DNA of 64,000 bases from Paenibacillus sp. G2S3 (GCF_030123105.1 NZ_CP126095.1:5084001-5148000), one strand, 5' to 3'. Positions 25,459 to 35,349 are shown, counted from the first letter of the stretch. Notes: generated by a model not told the origin, from the letters alone. Numbers and translations are program-made.

Positions 25459-26790
25459 TTAGAGTAGGTCCGCTGCCAGTTGGGCCAGGCGGGAACGCTC
25501 ACCTTTTTCCAAAGTAATATGTCCGCTAATCCCTTGCTGCTTAAACTTCTCAACGATATAACTTAGTCCGTTGCTCGCAGCATCCAGATACGGATGATCG
25601 ATTTGCTCCGGATCACCCATTAGAATCACTTTACTTCCTTCACCCGCTCTGGAGACGATTGTCTTCACTTCATGACGGGAAAGGTTCTGAGCCTCATCAA
25701 TAATAATGAACTGTGAAGGGATTGAGCGGCCACGAATATAAGTTAAGGCTTCTACCTGTATGCTGCCTAAACCCATTAAGATTTTATCGATATCGCCAGC
25801 TTTTTTGGTATCGAACAGGAACTCCAGATTATCATAAATAGGCTGCATCCAGGGTCTGAGCTTCTCATCCTTCTCTCCGGGCAAATAACCAATGTCTTTC
25901 CCCATAGGAACTACTGGACGGGCAATGAGCAATTTTTTGTATTTATGTTCATCCTCAACTTTGAATAGTCCGGCAGCAAGCGCCAATAACGTCTTCCCTG
26001 TACCAGCCTTACCTGTAATGGTTACAAGCGGGATTTCATCGTTTAGCAGTAGCTCCAATGCCATTCGTTGTTGAGCATTTCGCGCGCTGATCCCCCAAAC
26101 CGAATCATTGCCCAGATAAAGCGGCTCCAGACGGGTCGCATCACTATTCACTTTGAGAAGAGCTGATTTGCCTGTGCCTATCTCATCCTTGAGGATCACA
26201 AATTCATGAGGGTACAAGGGATACGACAATGCGAGCTGTTTAACCGTTAAAGAACGGTGACTGTAATATTCATCAATCAATGCCGGATGAACCTGCAGAG
26301 ATTGGTAACCAGTGTAAAGTTCATTTAAATCTCCAGTCCGATCTGACAAATAATCCTCTGGTGTAATTCCTAGCACATCCGCTTTAATACGAACCAGCAC
26401 ATCCTTACTCACAAGCACTACGGGACGCGGATCAGGCTTCTCATTCTCTTCAATTAAATAATTAAGAGCTACAGCCAAAATCCGATTGTCGTTAGATACC
26501 TCACCAAACATCTCCTGTACCTTCACAAAACTGCGATGGTTAAGTTCTACCTTCAGCTTGCCTCCATGCTCTAGCTCCACACCACTATGCAGATGACCTA
26601 GTTCACGAAGTCCATCAAGCAATCGGGAAACCGTGCGAGCATTTCGACCGATTTCGTCAGCGTTGCGCTTTTTGGAGTCGATTTCTTCCAGCACTACTGC
26701 CGGAATAACCACCTCATGCTCCTTGAAAGAGAAAATCGAATTGGGGTCGTGCAAAAGCACGTTGGTATCTAACACAAATATCTTGTTCAT
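25459..26790 (-). CDS. ylaK: PIN-domain/PhoH-family ATPase (YlaK-like)
   Basis: This is a PhoH2-type protein. An N-terminal PIN ribonuclease-like domain (FVLDTNVLLHDP and later acidic residues) is fused to a PhoH ATPase domain with Walker A TGKAGTGKTLLALAAG and Walker B FIIIDEAQNLS. From ATG 26790, which has GGAGGGG upstream, it has 443 residues; an upstream in-frame start at 26826 has no binding site. Related PhoH2 proteins have RNA helicase and RNase activity; the role in this organism is unknown. It lies divergent to ylaJ, as part of a yla cluster with ylaL, ylaH and typA. Confidence 0.9.
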   Translation of the reverse strand: MNKIFVLDTNVLLHDPNSIFSFKEHEVVIPAVVLEEIDSKKRNADEIGRNARTVSRLLDGLRELGHLHSGVELEHGGKLKVELNHRSFVKVQEMFGEVSNDNRILAVALNYLIEENEKPDPRPVVLVSKDVLVRIKADVLGITPEDYLSDRTGDLNELYTGYQSLQVHPALIDEYYSHRSLTVKQLALSYPLYPHEFVILKDEIGTGKSALLKVNSDATRLEPLYLGNDSVWGISARNAQQRMALELLLNDEIPLVTITGKAGTGKTLLALAAGLFKVEDEHKYKKLLIARPVVPMGKDIGYLPGEKDEKLRPWMQPIYDNLEFLFDTKKAGDIDKILMGLGSIQVEALTYIRGRSIPSQFIIIDEAQNLSRHEVKTIVSRAGEGSKVILMGDPEQIDHPYLDAASNGLSYIVEKFKQQGISGHITLEKGERSRLAQLAADLL

Positions 26791-26895
26791 ATTATCCCCT
26801 CCACAGCGCCTGGTTTGATTGATCATACATAACTCTTTCCGCCAAGGGAAAAGATAAGGTACAGAAACGATCTTGGCTGAAAGGAGTAATCACAT

Positions 26896-27468
26896 ATGAG
26901 AAAATCAATGTGTCTGTTGCTGGTACTGCTGCTATTGACAAGCTGCGGTATCGCTAATAAAAAGACATCACCCTCTCCTCAGAATAAACAATCTGCGAAT
27001 GCTGTAAAGGGTACGGGAAACCATGAGGTTCGGCAATTGGCTAATGATGGTGCGACTAATCCTATGGCCACCTCAGCTGGTCACACCGTCAGTGTTAAGG
27101 GCGAAAGTGAAGTTGCACTTAAGGACCATTTTGAACAGTTGGCCAAAAGGGTTCCTGGTGTGAATGGTGCACACTGTGTAGTCATGAACAAGGTCGCCAT
27201 TGTAGGTCTTGACGTGGAAGGATCTCTAGACCGATCACGTGTAGGAAGCATTAAATATTCTGTAGCGGAAGCTATCCGCAAAGACCCGAGAAGTGTACGG
27301 GCACTTGTCACAGCCGATATGGATCTCTCCAGCCGCTTAGCGGACATGAGCCGCCATGTCTCTCAGGGACATCCAATTTCTGGATTCTCATCCGAATTGG
27401 CTGATATCATCGGTCGAATTATGCCGCAGCTGCCAGAGGACACTAAGCCGATTAAAAATGCACAGTAG
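26896..27468 (+). CDS. ylaJ: YhcN/YlaJ-family sporulation lipoprotein
   Basis: The 190-residue product has a lipoprotein signal (LLTSC, Cys17), a low-complexity polar linker (about 20-70) and a YhcN/YlaJ domain. That domain carries KRVPGVNGAHCVVMNKVAIVG and VAEAIRKDPRSVRALVTAD, followed by a conserved helical end. Members are spore lipoproteins linked to germination in Bacillus. Start ATG 26896 follows AAAGGAG. It is divergent from ylaK and ends at a shared bidirectional terminator with ylaL. Confidence 0.88.
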   Translation: MRKSMCLLLVLLLLTSCGIANKKTSPSPQNKQSANAVKGTGNHEVRQLANDGATNPMATSAGHTVSVKGESEVALKDHFEQLAKRVPGVNGAHCVVMNKVAIVGLDVEGSLDRSRVGSIKYSVAEAIRKDPRSVRALVTADMDLSSRLADMSRHVSQGHPISGFSSELADIIGRIMPQLPEDTKPIKNAQ

Positions 27469-27474
27469 AGGTTA

Positions 27475-27579
27475 AGAAGAAAAGATGTTGTCGTCCTTTA
27501 TGGATGGCAACCTTTTCTCGTAAAATTATAAGGATAATGTATAGCGTGCAACCTATACATTCTTATAAGTCAAAAAAAG
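27475..27579 (+). repeat. Dispersed two-hairpin element, copy D
   Basis: The first hairpin pairs AGAAAAG with CTTTTCT and GTTGTCGTCC with GGATGGCAAC. The second carries ATAAGGATAATGTATAGCGTG, as in copy A, shortened to about 20 shared bases. It lies directly after ylaJ, before the shared terminator. Confidence 0.75.
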
Positions 27580-27607
27580 CCCAGTGATATTCTCACTAGG
27601 CTTTTTT
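27572..27607. terminator. Bidirectional terminator between ylaJ and ylaL
   Basis: The stem GCCCAGTGA/TCACTAGGC has seven As before it and six Ts after it, so it can end both convergent transcripts. The last codons of ylaL lie inside it. Confidence 0.85.
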
Positions 27608-28048
27608 CATGGCAGCAAATACTTGTCCGTCCAGCTTCTCAGCGGCACGTCCATCATAAACCTTTGCATATCTTGGGGCGGATTCAAGCTGCGCTCCATA
27701 AAAAAGCGCGTTACGCACCGCCATAATTTCAACATCAAAGCAGCACATCTTGAAAGGTACATCCTGAAGTGGATCCTGCTTTACAACGGCACTGCCGTTA
27801 ATCGCATAGACAGTACCCTCACCGAACACAGTGACGGTTACTAACGGGTTGATCTTCATGTTGTTCACGAGTCTGGAACGATGATCTACAGCCAGACGCA
27901 CAGTACTTGGACTAACTGCATAAATCCACGAAATGGCTGTGGACGTTGGACCTCCTGATTCCGCATCAACTGTGTTGAGAAGAACAAAAGTTTCCGATTG
28001 CAGCATCGATAACAAGGTTTCGTTCAGCTGAGCAACGGCTTCGGACAT
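27596..28048 (-). CDS. ylaL: Pyridoxamine 5'-phosphate oxidase-like flavin-binding protein (YlaL-like)
   Basis: The 150-residue product fits the split-barrel flavin-binding fold of the pyridoxamine phosphate oxidase-like family. It has an N-terminal helix, then FVLLNTVDAESGGPTSTAISW, and a central beta region with RLAVDHRSRLVNNMK. It is shorter than true PdxH enzymes and lacks their full PLP-binding set, so the reaction is unknown. Start ATG 28048 follows TAGGGGG. Position within the yla cluster supports the symbol. Confidence 0.75.
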   Translation of the reverse strand: MSEAVAQLNETLLSMLQSETFVLLNTVDAESGGPTSTAISWIYAVSPSTVRLAVDHRSRLVNNMKINPLVTVTVFGEGTVYAINGSAVVKQDPLQDVPFKMCCFDVEIMAVRNALFYGAQLESAPRYAKVYDGRAAEKLDGQVFAAMKKA

Positions 28049-28149
28049 AAGTACTGGCCCCCTATGCGGCGTAAATTCATTCGATTTATTATATTATAGC
28101 ACAGGCTGAAACTTGCATTCAATTTTAGAGCGAAGTGTTATTAAGGTCT

Positions 28150-29250
28150 CTAAGGCGCCTCAGTGGATTCCGAAGTAGAACTAGCTGAAACTCCTGCTAA
28201 CCGATCCTGAAGGCTTTTCTTGGCAGCCTCAAGCTCTTCATCATTAATATATACATACGGACTTCGCCACGTTCCAGTCACAGGCTTGAATTCGATATCA
28301 TCTTTGGAAATCTTCCAATAAGTCGCAATCATATCTTTAATCTGCGAATTTTCGATATCAGTCTTCATGTTACTGTCCACTGCATCAAGAACCTTGCCTA
28401 TTTTTAATACACCACCAAGCGATTGCATCTGATCCACCAGTGAATGAAGGACCTCATTCTGACGTTTGTTCCGATCAAAATCATCTGAAGCCTTAGTCTT
28501 AGGCTTACAATTAGATTTACGATATCGCACATAATCTAGCGCTTTATCTCCATCTAGCTCTGCCGGACCTTTTTTCAGATTGATATTCGTACCATCTACG
28601 CTGTCTGTATAACACATATTATCACTAATGTTGACTTTGACTCCGCCAAGCTCGTCCACCACATCACGGAAGCCTTGAAAATCCAGAATCGTTGTATAAT
28701 CTACGTCAATATCTAGATATTTCCCCATCATTGTCTTCATCTCATCTTCTGCCAAAATGCCAGAAGAATCTTCTTTTCCCTTAAAGCGAGCATAGAATTC
28801 GTTAATCTTCGTTTGCTTGTATCCATTGAGCTCAACTAAGGTATCGCGTGGAAGAGAGACAATGGTAGCTGATTTTGTCTTAGGATTAAGCGCTGCAACC
28901 ATAATAACATCTGTCAATCTAGATTGATGTTTTGGTCTATTGTCCGTACCCAGGATAAGCATCGTCAGTGGTTTTTCTGTAGCCGAATGTCCTGGAGCAA
29001 CCGTTCCTTTATTACCTGCATTAAAGACCCCATTTTCAAGCTTCCAATACAGATAGCCCCCGTAGCCCAATACGCCAAGAATCGCAATAATGAGTAAGGT
29101 TAACAGGATTCTAACTAATCTGCCAAAAAAGCCTCTCTTTTGCGGTTTCTTCTTTTTTTTCTTAGGAGCACCCTTCACAGGCTGTTTTCTATTATTATTC
29201 GGTTGTTGACCACTTGCTCTTGGAGGTAAACTGCTGTTTCGTGTACTCAT
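28150..29250 (-). CDS. LytR-CpsA-Psr (LCP) family wall-polymer ligase
   Basis: LCP proteins attach teichoic acids or other glycopolymers to peptidoglycan at the outer membrane face. The 366-residue product has a basic, Lys-rich cytoplasmic N-terminus (about 1-42) and a membrane helix (about 45-67). The LCP domain follows, with TMLILGTDNRP, SRLTDVIMVAALNP, IVSLPRDTLVEL and DKALDYVRYRKSN. The Asp and Arg residues of these motifs bind pyrophosphate-lipid substrate in the family. The tail (~25 residues) is Ser/Thr-rich. The gene is single and lies between ylaL and ylaH. Several paralogues usually exist, so no specific symbol is given. Confidence 0.92.
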   Translation of the reverse strand: MSTRNSSLPPRASGQQPNNNRKQPVKGAPKKKKKKPQKRGFFGRLVRILLTLLIIAILGVLGYGGYLYWKLENGVFNAGNKGTVAPGHSATEKPLTMLILGTDNRPKHQSRLTDVIMVAALNPKTKSATIVSLPRDTLVELNGYKQTKINEFYARFKGKEDSSGILAEDEMKTMMGKYLDIDVDYTTILDFQGFRDVVDELGGVKVNISDNMCYTDSVDGTNINLKKGPAELDGDKALDYVRYRKSNCKPKTKASDDFDRNKRQNEVLHSLVDQMQSLGGVLKIGKVLDAVDSNMKTDIENSQIKDMIATYWKISKDDIEFKPVTGTWRSPYVYINDEELEAAKKSLQDRLAGVSASSTSESTEAP

Positions 29251-29333
29251 AGTAGAATAAAGTCCTCTTCATTTCATTTGGAATAAAAATTGCTACACTT
29301 AAATAGACGTTCCATAAGCAGTAAAAGTTTCGA

Positions 29334-29630
29334 TTATTGTCTTTTTGCTGCAGCTGCAGCCTTTCTCTTCTGTCGAGCTTCTACGATATAACGTATCCGT
29401 ACCATTAGCATTAATCCGACAGCAACCAGCAGACACTGGATGATCGGTAGCTTATCATGTTGAAAAATGAGGAGCATGCCGGAGCCGATTGCCATCATTA
29501 TGTACAGCATAATCTCTTTGCCAATCGATAACTTTTGATTCACACGAAATACCTGATTATACACAAATGTAAGCAATATAAAAATAACAATATAAGCGAC
29601 GATTGGATGCTCAGCGAACCACACCTGCAT
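29334..29630 (-). CDS. ylaH: YlaH-like membrane protein
   Basis: From ATG 29630 the 98-residue protein has three hydrophobic helices (about 9-27, 38-56, 60-78) and a basic tail with Lys and Ala (RQKRKAAAAAKRQ). The sequence AEHPIVAYIVIFILLTFVYN resembles YlaH of B. subtilis, which has no known function. The binding site GGGAGG lies about 13 bases upstream, rather long. A TTG at 29651 would place the start inside that site and was not used. It is located between the LCP gene and typA. Confidence 0.75.
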   Translation of the reverse strand: MQVWFAEHPIVAYIVIFILLTFVYNQVFRVNQKLSIGKEIMLYIMMAIGSGMLLIFQHDKLPIIQCLLVAVGLMLMVRIRYIVEARQKRKAAAAAKRQ

Positions 29631-29697
29631 AGATAACCGCACTCCTCCCAAATTTAAGATACGTTTACATTATATCATCAGTAGGGGGATTTTTTGT

Positions 29698-29733
29698 TAT
29701 AAAAAAACCGTCGAAAGTTAAACCTCCGACGGC
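29698..29733 (-). terminator. Terminator after typA
   Basis: The stem CCGTCGGAGG/CTTTCGACGG is followed by a long T run on the minus strand. Confidence 0.88.
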
Positions 29734-29755
29734 TCTTTACTATGCTAAGTTGATC

Positions 29756-31597
29756 TTACGCGTTTGCTTGTGCCATTTTACGTTGCTTCTCTACACGTTC
29801 GCGTTCGCCTTTGTTCAAAATCTTTTTGCGCAAACGAATGGATTTAGGTGTGATTTCACAATATTCATCATCATTCAAATATTCAAGTGCGCCTTCCAAA
29901 GAGAAGGTACGTGGTGTCTTCATTTTTACAGTATCATCCTTACCTGAGGTACGCATGTTGGTAAGTGCTTTTTCTCTACAGATGTTAACGATAATATCGT
30001 TATCACGGGTATGCTCGCCTACGATCATACCTTCATAGATTTCTGTACCTGCATCCAAGAAGAGAATACCACGATCCTCAACGCCCACTATTCCATATTG
30101 TGTAGTTGATCCAGTCTCACTGGCTACAAGCACACCTTGATGACGTCCGCCAACTTGACCAGCAACCAGTGGAGCGTAGCTGTCAAAAGCATGGTTCATA
30201 ACGCCGTAACCGCGTGTCAAAGTCAAGAAGTAAGTGTTGTAACCAATCAAACCACGTGCAGGAATCAGGAACTCCAGACGTACTTGACCCGTACCGTTGT
30301 TAATCATGTTGACCATTTCGGCTTTGCGAGTGCCCAGACTTTCCATAACAGAGCCCATGCTTTCTTCAGGAATGTCAATCATAAGACGCTCAAGTGGCTC
30401 CGATTTAACACCATCGATTTCTTTAATGATTACTTGTGGTTTAGAAACTTGCATTTCATAACCTTCACGACGCATATTCTCGATCAGAATACCAAGGTGA
30501 AGCTCACCGCGTCCAGAAACGATAAATGCATCAGGACTATCCGTTTCATCCACACGCAAACTCACATCTGTCTCAAGTTCTTTAAAGAGACGCTCACGAA
30601 GCTTACGGGAAGTTACCCATTTACCTTCTTTACCAGCAAAAGGACTGTTATTCACAAGGAAAGTCATTTGCATAGTTGGCTCGTCGATCTTAAGAACAGG
30701 CAGTGCTTCTGGATTCGCTGGATCAGCAATGGTCTCACCAATGTTAATGTCCTTGATCCCTGCGATAGCAACGATATCCCCTGCGCCCGCTTCTTCTGTT
30801 TCAATACGTTTTAAACCTTGGAACCCGAACAATTTCTCAATACGTGCGGTTTTACTCTTACCGTCACGCATAATTACAGTTACAGATTGACCTTGTTTGA
30901 TCACACCGCGGTTTACACGGCCAATAGCAATACGACCCAAGTATTCGTTATAATCCATCAACGTTACGAGGAATTGAAGCGGGTCTTCTACACTTTCAGT
31001 TGGAGCTGGGATATGCTCAACGATTGTTTCGTAAAGCGAAAGCATTGTCTCATCTTGTTTCTCAGGAACCATGCTTGATGTACCATTAAGAGCAGATGCA
31101 TAGACAACCGGGAATTCCAATTGTTCGTCATTTGCTTCAAGCTCGATGAACAAATCGAGCACTTCATCAATAACTTCCTTAGGACGAGCAGCTGGACGGT
31201 CAATCTTGTTCACGACAACGATCGGTGTAAGTTTTTGTTCCAATGCTTTACGCAGAACGAATTTCGTTTGCGGCATGCAGCCTTCATAAGCATCAACAAC
31301 CAGCAATACACCGTCAACCATTTTCATAATCCGTTCTACTTCGCCACCGAAGTCAGCGTGTCCAGGTGTATCCACAATATTGATCAAAAACTCTTTATAA
31401 GTAATTGCTGTATTTTTAGCTAGGATTGTAATTCCGCGTTCCCGCTCGATATCGTTAGAGTCCATAGCGCGTTCTTGTACGTGTTCGTGTGCGCTGAAGA
31501 TCCCCGATTGCTGAAGAAGCTGATCGACGAGTGTTGTTTTGCCATGGTCAACGTGGGCAATGATCGCAATGTTGCGAATATCTTTTCTTGAATGCAT
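29756..31597 (-). CDS. typA: Translational GTPase TypA/BipA
   Basis: TypA is a ribosome-associated GTPase of the EF-G/LepA superfamily involved in ribosome assembly and stress growth. From ATG 31597 the 613-residue product has G1 [10 protein letters not shown]2 with RERGITI, G3 [10 protein letters not shown] and G4 NKIDRP, then beta-barrel and alpha-beta domains and the BipA-specific C-terminus. A TTG at 31627 in frame adds ten residues not found at the family N-terminus ([13 protein letters not shown]). It follows the yla order near ylaH. A predicted terminator follows. Confidence 0.96.
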   Translation of the reverse strand: MHSRKDIRNIAIIAHVDHGKTTLVDQLLQQSGIFSAHEHVQERAMDSNDIERERGITILAKNTAITYKEFLINIVDTPGHADFGGEVERIMKMVDGVLLVVDAYEGCMPQTKFVLRKALEQKLTPIVVVNKIDRPAARPKEVIDEVLDLFIELEANDEQLEFPVVYASALNGTSSMVPEKQDETMLSLYETIVEHIPAPTESVEDPLQFLVTLMDYNEYLGRIAIGRVNRGVIKQGQSVTVIMRDGKSKTARIEKLFGFQGLKRIETEEAGAGDIVAIAGIKDINIGETIADPANPEALPVLKIDEPTMQMTFLVNNSPFAGKEGKWVTSRKLRERLFKELETDVSLRVDETDSPDAFIVSGRGELHLGILIENMRREGYEMQVSKPQVIIKEIDGVKSEPLERLMIDIPEESMGSVMESLGTRKAEMVNMINNGTGQVRLEFLIPARGLIGYNTYFLTLTRGYGVMNHAFDSYAPLVAGQVGGRHQGVLVASETGSTTQYGIVGVEDRGILFLDAGTEIYEGMIVGEHTRDNDIIVNICREKALTNMRTSGKDDTVKMKTPRTFSLEGALEYLNDDEYCEITPKSIRLRKKILNKGERERVEKQRKMAQANA

Positions 31598-31803
31598 GAT
31601 TTGTATCCAAATCCTCTCATTTATCAAATTAAAACTGTTAAAATTCGTAGCATGTCACGGCAGTCTCACAAAAGAAGCGCCAGGCAGAAAGCCGACGCTT
31701 CAACATAACATTAATATTATAGTGAAAGCACTATGAAAAGCAAGTCTTTTTATGAAAAAAACAGTTGGCAAATTCCGTTTTTTTTCACAAGATCCAACAT
31801 TAA

Positions 31804-32313
31804 TTAACTTCGATACCATCTATTTCGGCCACGAGTTCTACCCCGACCTGTAATCAGCCAAATTCCTGCAGCGATGAATACAATACCAATTAGATAGATC
31901 ACACCCGTACCCATAAGACTGAAAATACAAAGCGCTATGCTTAACACACCTAATATAACAGCAATTGCAGATAGTCCGCCTGTCCGTTTTGGAGAATTGA
32001 TGGAATATTCATACAGACCTATGGCAATACCGAGCAGCAGCACAGGCCATAAATATTTCATAAGCCCCCATCCCCATATATTGCAAAGTCCAAACAATAA
32101 ACCATACACCGTTAATATCCCTGCGGGAATCAACACCGTTGCCGAAGCGCGGCGGCTAAAAAATAACATATGTAGAACCAATCCTGGAAGTAAAATCACT
32201 AGCGGCCAAAGGGCTCGTCCCAAAAATCCGAAGACCCCCAGCTTACCGAATAAAATCAAAACGCCCGCAGCTACAATGAATATACCTAGTCTCATGTCAT
32301 TCTTGGAAGACAT
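31804..32313 (-). CDS. LiaF/DUF5668-like multi-helix membrane protein
   Basis: The 169-residue product is almost wholly hydrophobic, with five or six predicted helices. Two stretches resemble the LiaI/LiaF transmembrane repeat (RLGIFIVAAGVLILFGKLG and LWPLVILLPGLVLHML). It lacks the soluble LiaF C-terminal domain and ends in a basic tail (GRGRTRGRNRWYRS). Function is unknown. ATG 32313 has GGTGAAGG directly upstream, which is close; an ATG at codon 7 is possible. It sits alone between typA and a TerC gene. Confidence 0.6.
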   Translation of the reverse strand: MSSKNDMRLGIFIVAAGVLILFGKLGVFGFLGRALWPLVILLPGLVLHMLFFSRRASATVLIPAGILTVYGLLFGLCNIWGWGLMKYLWPVLLLGIAIGLYEYSINSPKRTGGLSAIAVILGVLSIALCIFSLMGTGVIYLIGIVFIAAGIWLITGRGRTRGRNRWYRS

Positions 32314-32435
32314 CCTTCACCCATCCCTTCAAATTCACGTCTACCTTATTACCTTGCCATCTCATACCCAGAAAACGACAGGATTCTTATTCATATATTA
32401 TCTGAAATATACACAAAATGCCATCAAAGAGCACG

Positions 32436-32474
32436 CAAAAAACGGACGATTCCAATTTATGGAGATGTCCGTTT
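32436..32474 (-). terminator. Terminator after the minus-strand TerC gene
   Basis: The outer stem AAACGGAC/GTCCGTTT encloses a short inner pair and is followed by six Ts on the minus strand. Confidence 0.8.
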
Positions 32475-32498
32475 AGTATTGCCTTTTATTGCAATTTA

Positions 32499-33158
32499 TT
32501 AACCTACTGATGTCGTTCTTCGTTTAACTGCTCCTGTAACAACTACTAATATTCCTAAAGCGATCGGCAGTATGGAATGCGTGGATGGGAGCAGAAAGGA
32601 GAGCATTGTCCCTAATTTTGCATCCTGAAGCATCATATCACCTGCTGTAAAGGCTAAAATATAAGCGCCGATAAATATGAGTATCGGAAATCTATGCAGC
32701 CACCCCACAATGAGGCCACTTCCCCATACTACAATTGGAATGCTGAGTGCAATCCCGATCACAATTAAAGCCAAATCCCCTTTGGCTAGACCGGCAATCG
32801 CCAGGACATTATCAAGACTCATAATAAAATCAGCCACGAGAATCGTTCGGATGGACTTCCATACGGAGGATGTTTCCGCGACTCTAAGATCCTCCTCTTC
32901 TTCCAGCAGCAGCTTAAACGCAATCCATAGCAGCAGAATTCCTCCTCCAGCCTGGATATAAGGGATTTTCAACAGTAATACCGCGACAAAAGTAAGCAAG
33001 CAGCGCAGAATAACAGCTCCCGCAGCTCCCCACCATACCGCAATCTTCCGGTGCTTCTCCGGTAGGTCCTTACTAGCCATCGCGATGACCATAGCATTAT
33101 CTCCACTCAGCACAAGATTGATCATCAATATTTCACCAAGGAGCAATAATGATTCCAT
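32499..33158 (-). CDS. TerC-family membrane protein (paralogue 1)
   Basis: The 219-residue protein has seven predicted membrane helices. The family motifs are LVLSGDNAMVIAMA in the first helix and ADFIMSLDNVLAIAGLA in the fourth, with Asp residues inside the membrane. Members of this family export Mn2+ or affect metal supply to secreted enzymes in Bacillus. A loop with LLEEEEDL is acidic. Start ATG 33158 has GGGGAGGT upstream. It is divergent to a second TerC gene 173 bp away. No manganese riboswitch of the yybP-ykoY type was recognised between them. Confidence 0.88.
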   Translation of the reverse strand: MESLLLLGEILMINLVLSGDNAMVIAMASKDLPEKHRKIAVWWGAAGAVILRCLLTFVAVLLLKIPYIQAGGGILLLWIAFKLLLEEEEDLRVAETSSVWKSIRTILVADFIMSLDNVLAIAGLAKGDLALIVIGIALSIPIVVWGSGLIVGWLHRFPILIFIGAYILAFTAGDMMLQDAKLGTMLSFLLPSTHSILPIALGILVVVTGAVKRRTTSVG

Positions 33159-33331
33159 TTCCTTTTACCTCCCCGAATCACATGTAACTACATGTATGTT
33201 CGGAAGTGACAAGCTATGCTTCCTGTCCAACTTTTTTTTGAGGATGAAAGCATGTATGCCCCTTTTTTTGCGTATACAAAACTAAGCATATCTTCGTGCT
33301 CATCTTAACTAATTTTAGGGGTGACTATGCC

Positions 33332-34024
33332 TTGAATACATCCATATGGGAGTTTGTATTATCGCTGCTCAATATTATTTTTCTAGATCTCATTCTGGCG
33401 GGAGACAATGCCATAGTCATCGGACTTGCTGCGCGTAATTTGCCGAACAGCACTCAAAAAAAAGCAATTGTGCTTGGAACAGCAGGTGCCGTAGTATTAC
33501 GTATTTTCGCAACGATTCTGGTCGTATGGTTATTGAAAATCCCCTGGTTACTGCTAGCAGGCGGGATATTACTTATTCTGATTGCCTACAAGCTGTTAAC
33601 AGATGTGAACAATTCAGCGAATATCAAGGCTGGTCAAAGCTTATGGTCTGCTGTGGGTACGATCATTCTAGCCGATGCTGCGATGGGACTGGATAATGTC
33701 ATCGCGATTGCGGGGGTTGCTAAGCACAATATCTCTCTAGTTGTCATAGGACTGTTAATCAGCGTTCCAATCGTCGTCTGGGGAAGTACTCTTTTCATTA
33801 AATTAATCAACAAATATCCATGGATTATTTATGTTGGCTCTGGAGTCTTAGGGTTCACAGCGTCAAGCATGATTACAGATGAACAGCAGCTATCCCCATT
33901 TTTTGAGCAGCATCCATTATTGAGAGCTCTGTTTATATTTGTGATCATTGTTGGCATCTTAATTGGAGGACACTGGAGACGCCAATCAAACCATAATAAT
34001 TCAAAAAAACTGCCTCAACCGTAG
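33332..34024 (+). CDS. TerC-family membrane protein (paralogue 2)
   Basis: From TTG 33332 the 230-residue protein contains LILAGDNAIVIGLAARNLP and ADAAMGLDNVIAIAGVA, with Asp-Asn pairs matching paralogue 1. It has about seven helices and a short basic, Asn-rich tail. AGGGGTG lies eight bases before the TTG; a GTG at 33296 in frame adds 12 residues without a binding site. The two paralogues share similar motifs but diverged loops (acidic loop absent here), which suggests an old duplication rather than a recent one. Confidence 0.87.
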   Translation: MNTSIWEFVLSLLNIIFLDLILAGDNAIVIGLAARNLPNSTQKKAIVLGTAGAVVLRIFATILVVWLLKIPWLLLAGGILLILIAYKLLTDVNNSANIKAGQSLWSAVGTIILADAAMGLDNVIAIAGVAKHNISLVVIGLLISVPIVVWGSTLFIKLINKYPWIIYVGSGVLGFTASSMITDEQQLSPFFEQHPLLRALFIFVIIVGILIGGHWRRQSNHNNSKKLPQP

Positions 34025-34047
34025 ATGTTGCTACGAATGAGACAGCC
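34003..34047. terminator. Bidirectional terminator between terC-2 and thiI
   Basis: CTGCCTCA and CTACG pair with TGAGACAG and CGTAG. On the minus strand seven Ts follow, so thiI is the stronger client; the plus-strand T tract is weak. Confidence 0.7.
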
Positions 34048-34059
34048 TTCTTTATAATA

Positions 34060-35346
34060 TTAGAACCATTCTTCCTGTAATCCAGCCTGAGCACTTACTA
34101 CATCTTTAGGCTTCTCATCTCCATAAGGAGTGATCAGCACAGTCTCCGTGGCTTCAATCGCTGCGTCCAGCAATGCAGAGTAACCTGGGAGCGTAGCTTC
34201 AATCTTATCTACAATCCGTAAATTCGGGTTCGTTGTAGGTGATTTAGGTACAAATAAAGTACAGCAATCCTCATAAGGAAGAATTGACAGGTCATAGGTG
34301 CCGATATTCTTAGACAGCTCCACAATATCACTTTTGTCCATCATTACCAGCGGACGTAAAAGAGGAAGTTCTGTCGCACGACCGATCACGTTCATACTTG
34401 GTAACGTCTGGCTAGCGACCTGTCCAAGACTTTCACCGGTTACGATCGCGAGGGCACCCTCACGTTCAGCAAGCTGTGAAGTAATCCTCAGCATAGCTCG
34501 ACGCATCAACGTAATAATCAAATTATCCTGACCTATTCCAGTAAAAGATGTCTGCACCTCTGTAAAAGGTACTAAATGTAGCTTGATAACTCCCGCATAT
34601 CGTGACAATACCCGCGTAAGATCAACCACTTTTTGCCGAGCAAGCTCACTCGTATAAGGATAACTATAGAAATGTACGCACTCCACCTCGAGTCCACGAC
34701 GCATGGATGACCAACCGGCTACAGGACTATCGATACCTCCGGACAGCAATAACATCGCTTTTCCATTCGTACCAAGCGGAAATCCACCCACACCAGCAAT
34801 ATTTTCGCAAAATATATAAGTATGACCTTGACGAATTTCGACCTTCAGCTCCAGTTGAGGTGACTTTACATCCACAGTAAGTCCGGAATAGCCTTGCAGC
34901 AATGGTGTCGAAACTAGCTTGTTCATCTCCATGGAGCCATATGGAAATTCTTTCCATACTCGGCGTGCATTAACCTTAAACGTAGTTCCCGGTACAGGAG
35001 CGATGATCTCCAAAAAATGACGACTGACAGCTACAATATCCTCGAGTTCTGACTTGGCCACCTTTACCGGACTGACAGAAGCAATTCCGAATACATTCTT
35101 CAGCGCTTCTACCAATGGGGCAGCAGGTTCTCCGTTCAGGTCCACGTAAATTCTTCCAAATTCTTTGGTTAGAACTACCTTTGGATAAGGCTTAATCATT
35201 TCCTTCACATGACGTAATACCGTTTTCTCAAATCTGGCACGGTTCTTGCCCTTTAATGTAAACTCCCCGAAACGTAAAAGCAGCATATCGGCATAATCAA
35301 TACTATTGGCACTGCCTTTAGCAGATTCCTGATTCATCACACTCAT
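34060..35346 (-). CDS. thiI: tRNA 4-thiouridine sulfurtransferase
   Basis: ThiI adenylates U8 of tRNA and moves sulfur to it from a cysteine desulfurase. The 428-residue protein has an N-terminal ferredoxin-like and THUMP region (LLRFGEFTLKGKNR near the start). The PP-loop LLSGGIDSPVAG and C-terminal AANH-domain motifs (TGESLGQVASQT) follow. A rhodanese domain is absent, as in Bacillus. ATG 35346 is preceded by GGAGG thirteen bases upstream, located in the 3' end of the desulfurase gene, so the two are coupled. The upstream gene is its probable sulfur donor. Confidence 0.95.
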   Translation of the reverse strand: MSVMNQESAKGSANSIDYADMLLLRFGEFTLKGKNRARFEKTVLRHVKEMIKPYPKVVLTKEFGRIYVDLNGEPAAPLVEALKNVFGIASVSPVKVAKSELEDIVAVSRHFLEIIAPVPGTTFKVNARRVWKEFPYGSMEMNKLVSTPLLQGYSGLTVDVKSPQLELKVEIRQGHTYIFCENIAGVGGFPLGTNGKAMLLLSGGIDSPVAGWSSMRRGLEVECVHFYSYPYTSELARQKVVDLTRVLSRYAGVIKLHLVPFTEVQTSFTGIGQDNLIITLMRRAMLRITSQLAEREGALAIVTGESLGQVASQTLPSMNVIGRATELPLLRPLVMMDKSDIVELSKNIGTYDLSILPYEDCCTLFVPKSPTTNPNLRIVDKIEATLPGYSALLDAAIEATETVLITPYGDEKPKDVVSAQAGLQEEWF

Positions 35347-35349
35347 TAG

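Noticed and set aside
30137..30814. 225-residue plus-strand frame opposite typA
   Set aside because: It is antisense to a well-conserved GTPase gene, with no promoter or ribosome binding site; the frame is a shadow of codon use.
33159..33331. yybP-ykoY manganese riboswitch before the TerC genes
   Set aside because: The conserved loop sequences of that riboswitch were not found; only a small CATGTA hairpin is present.
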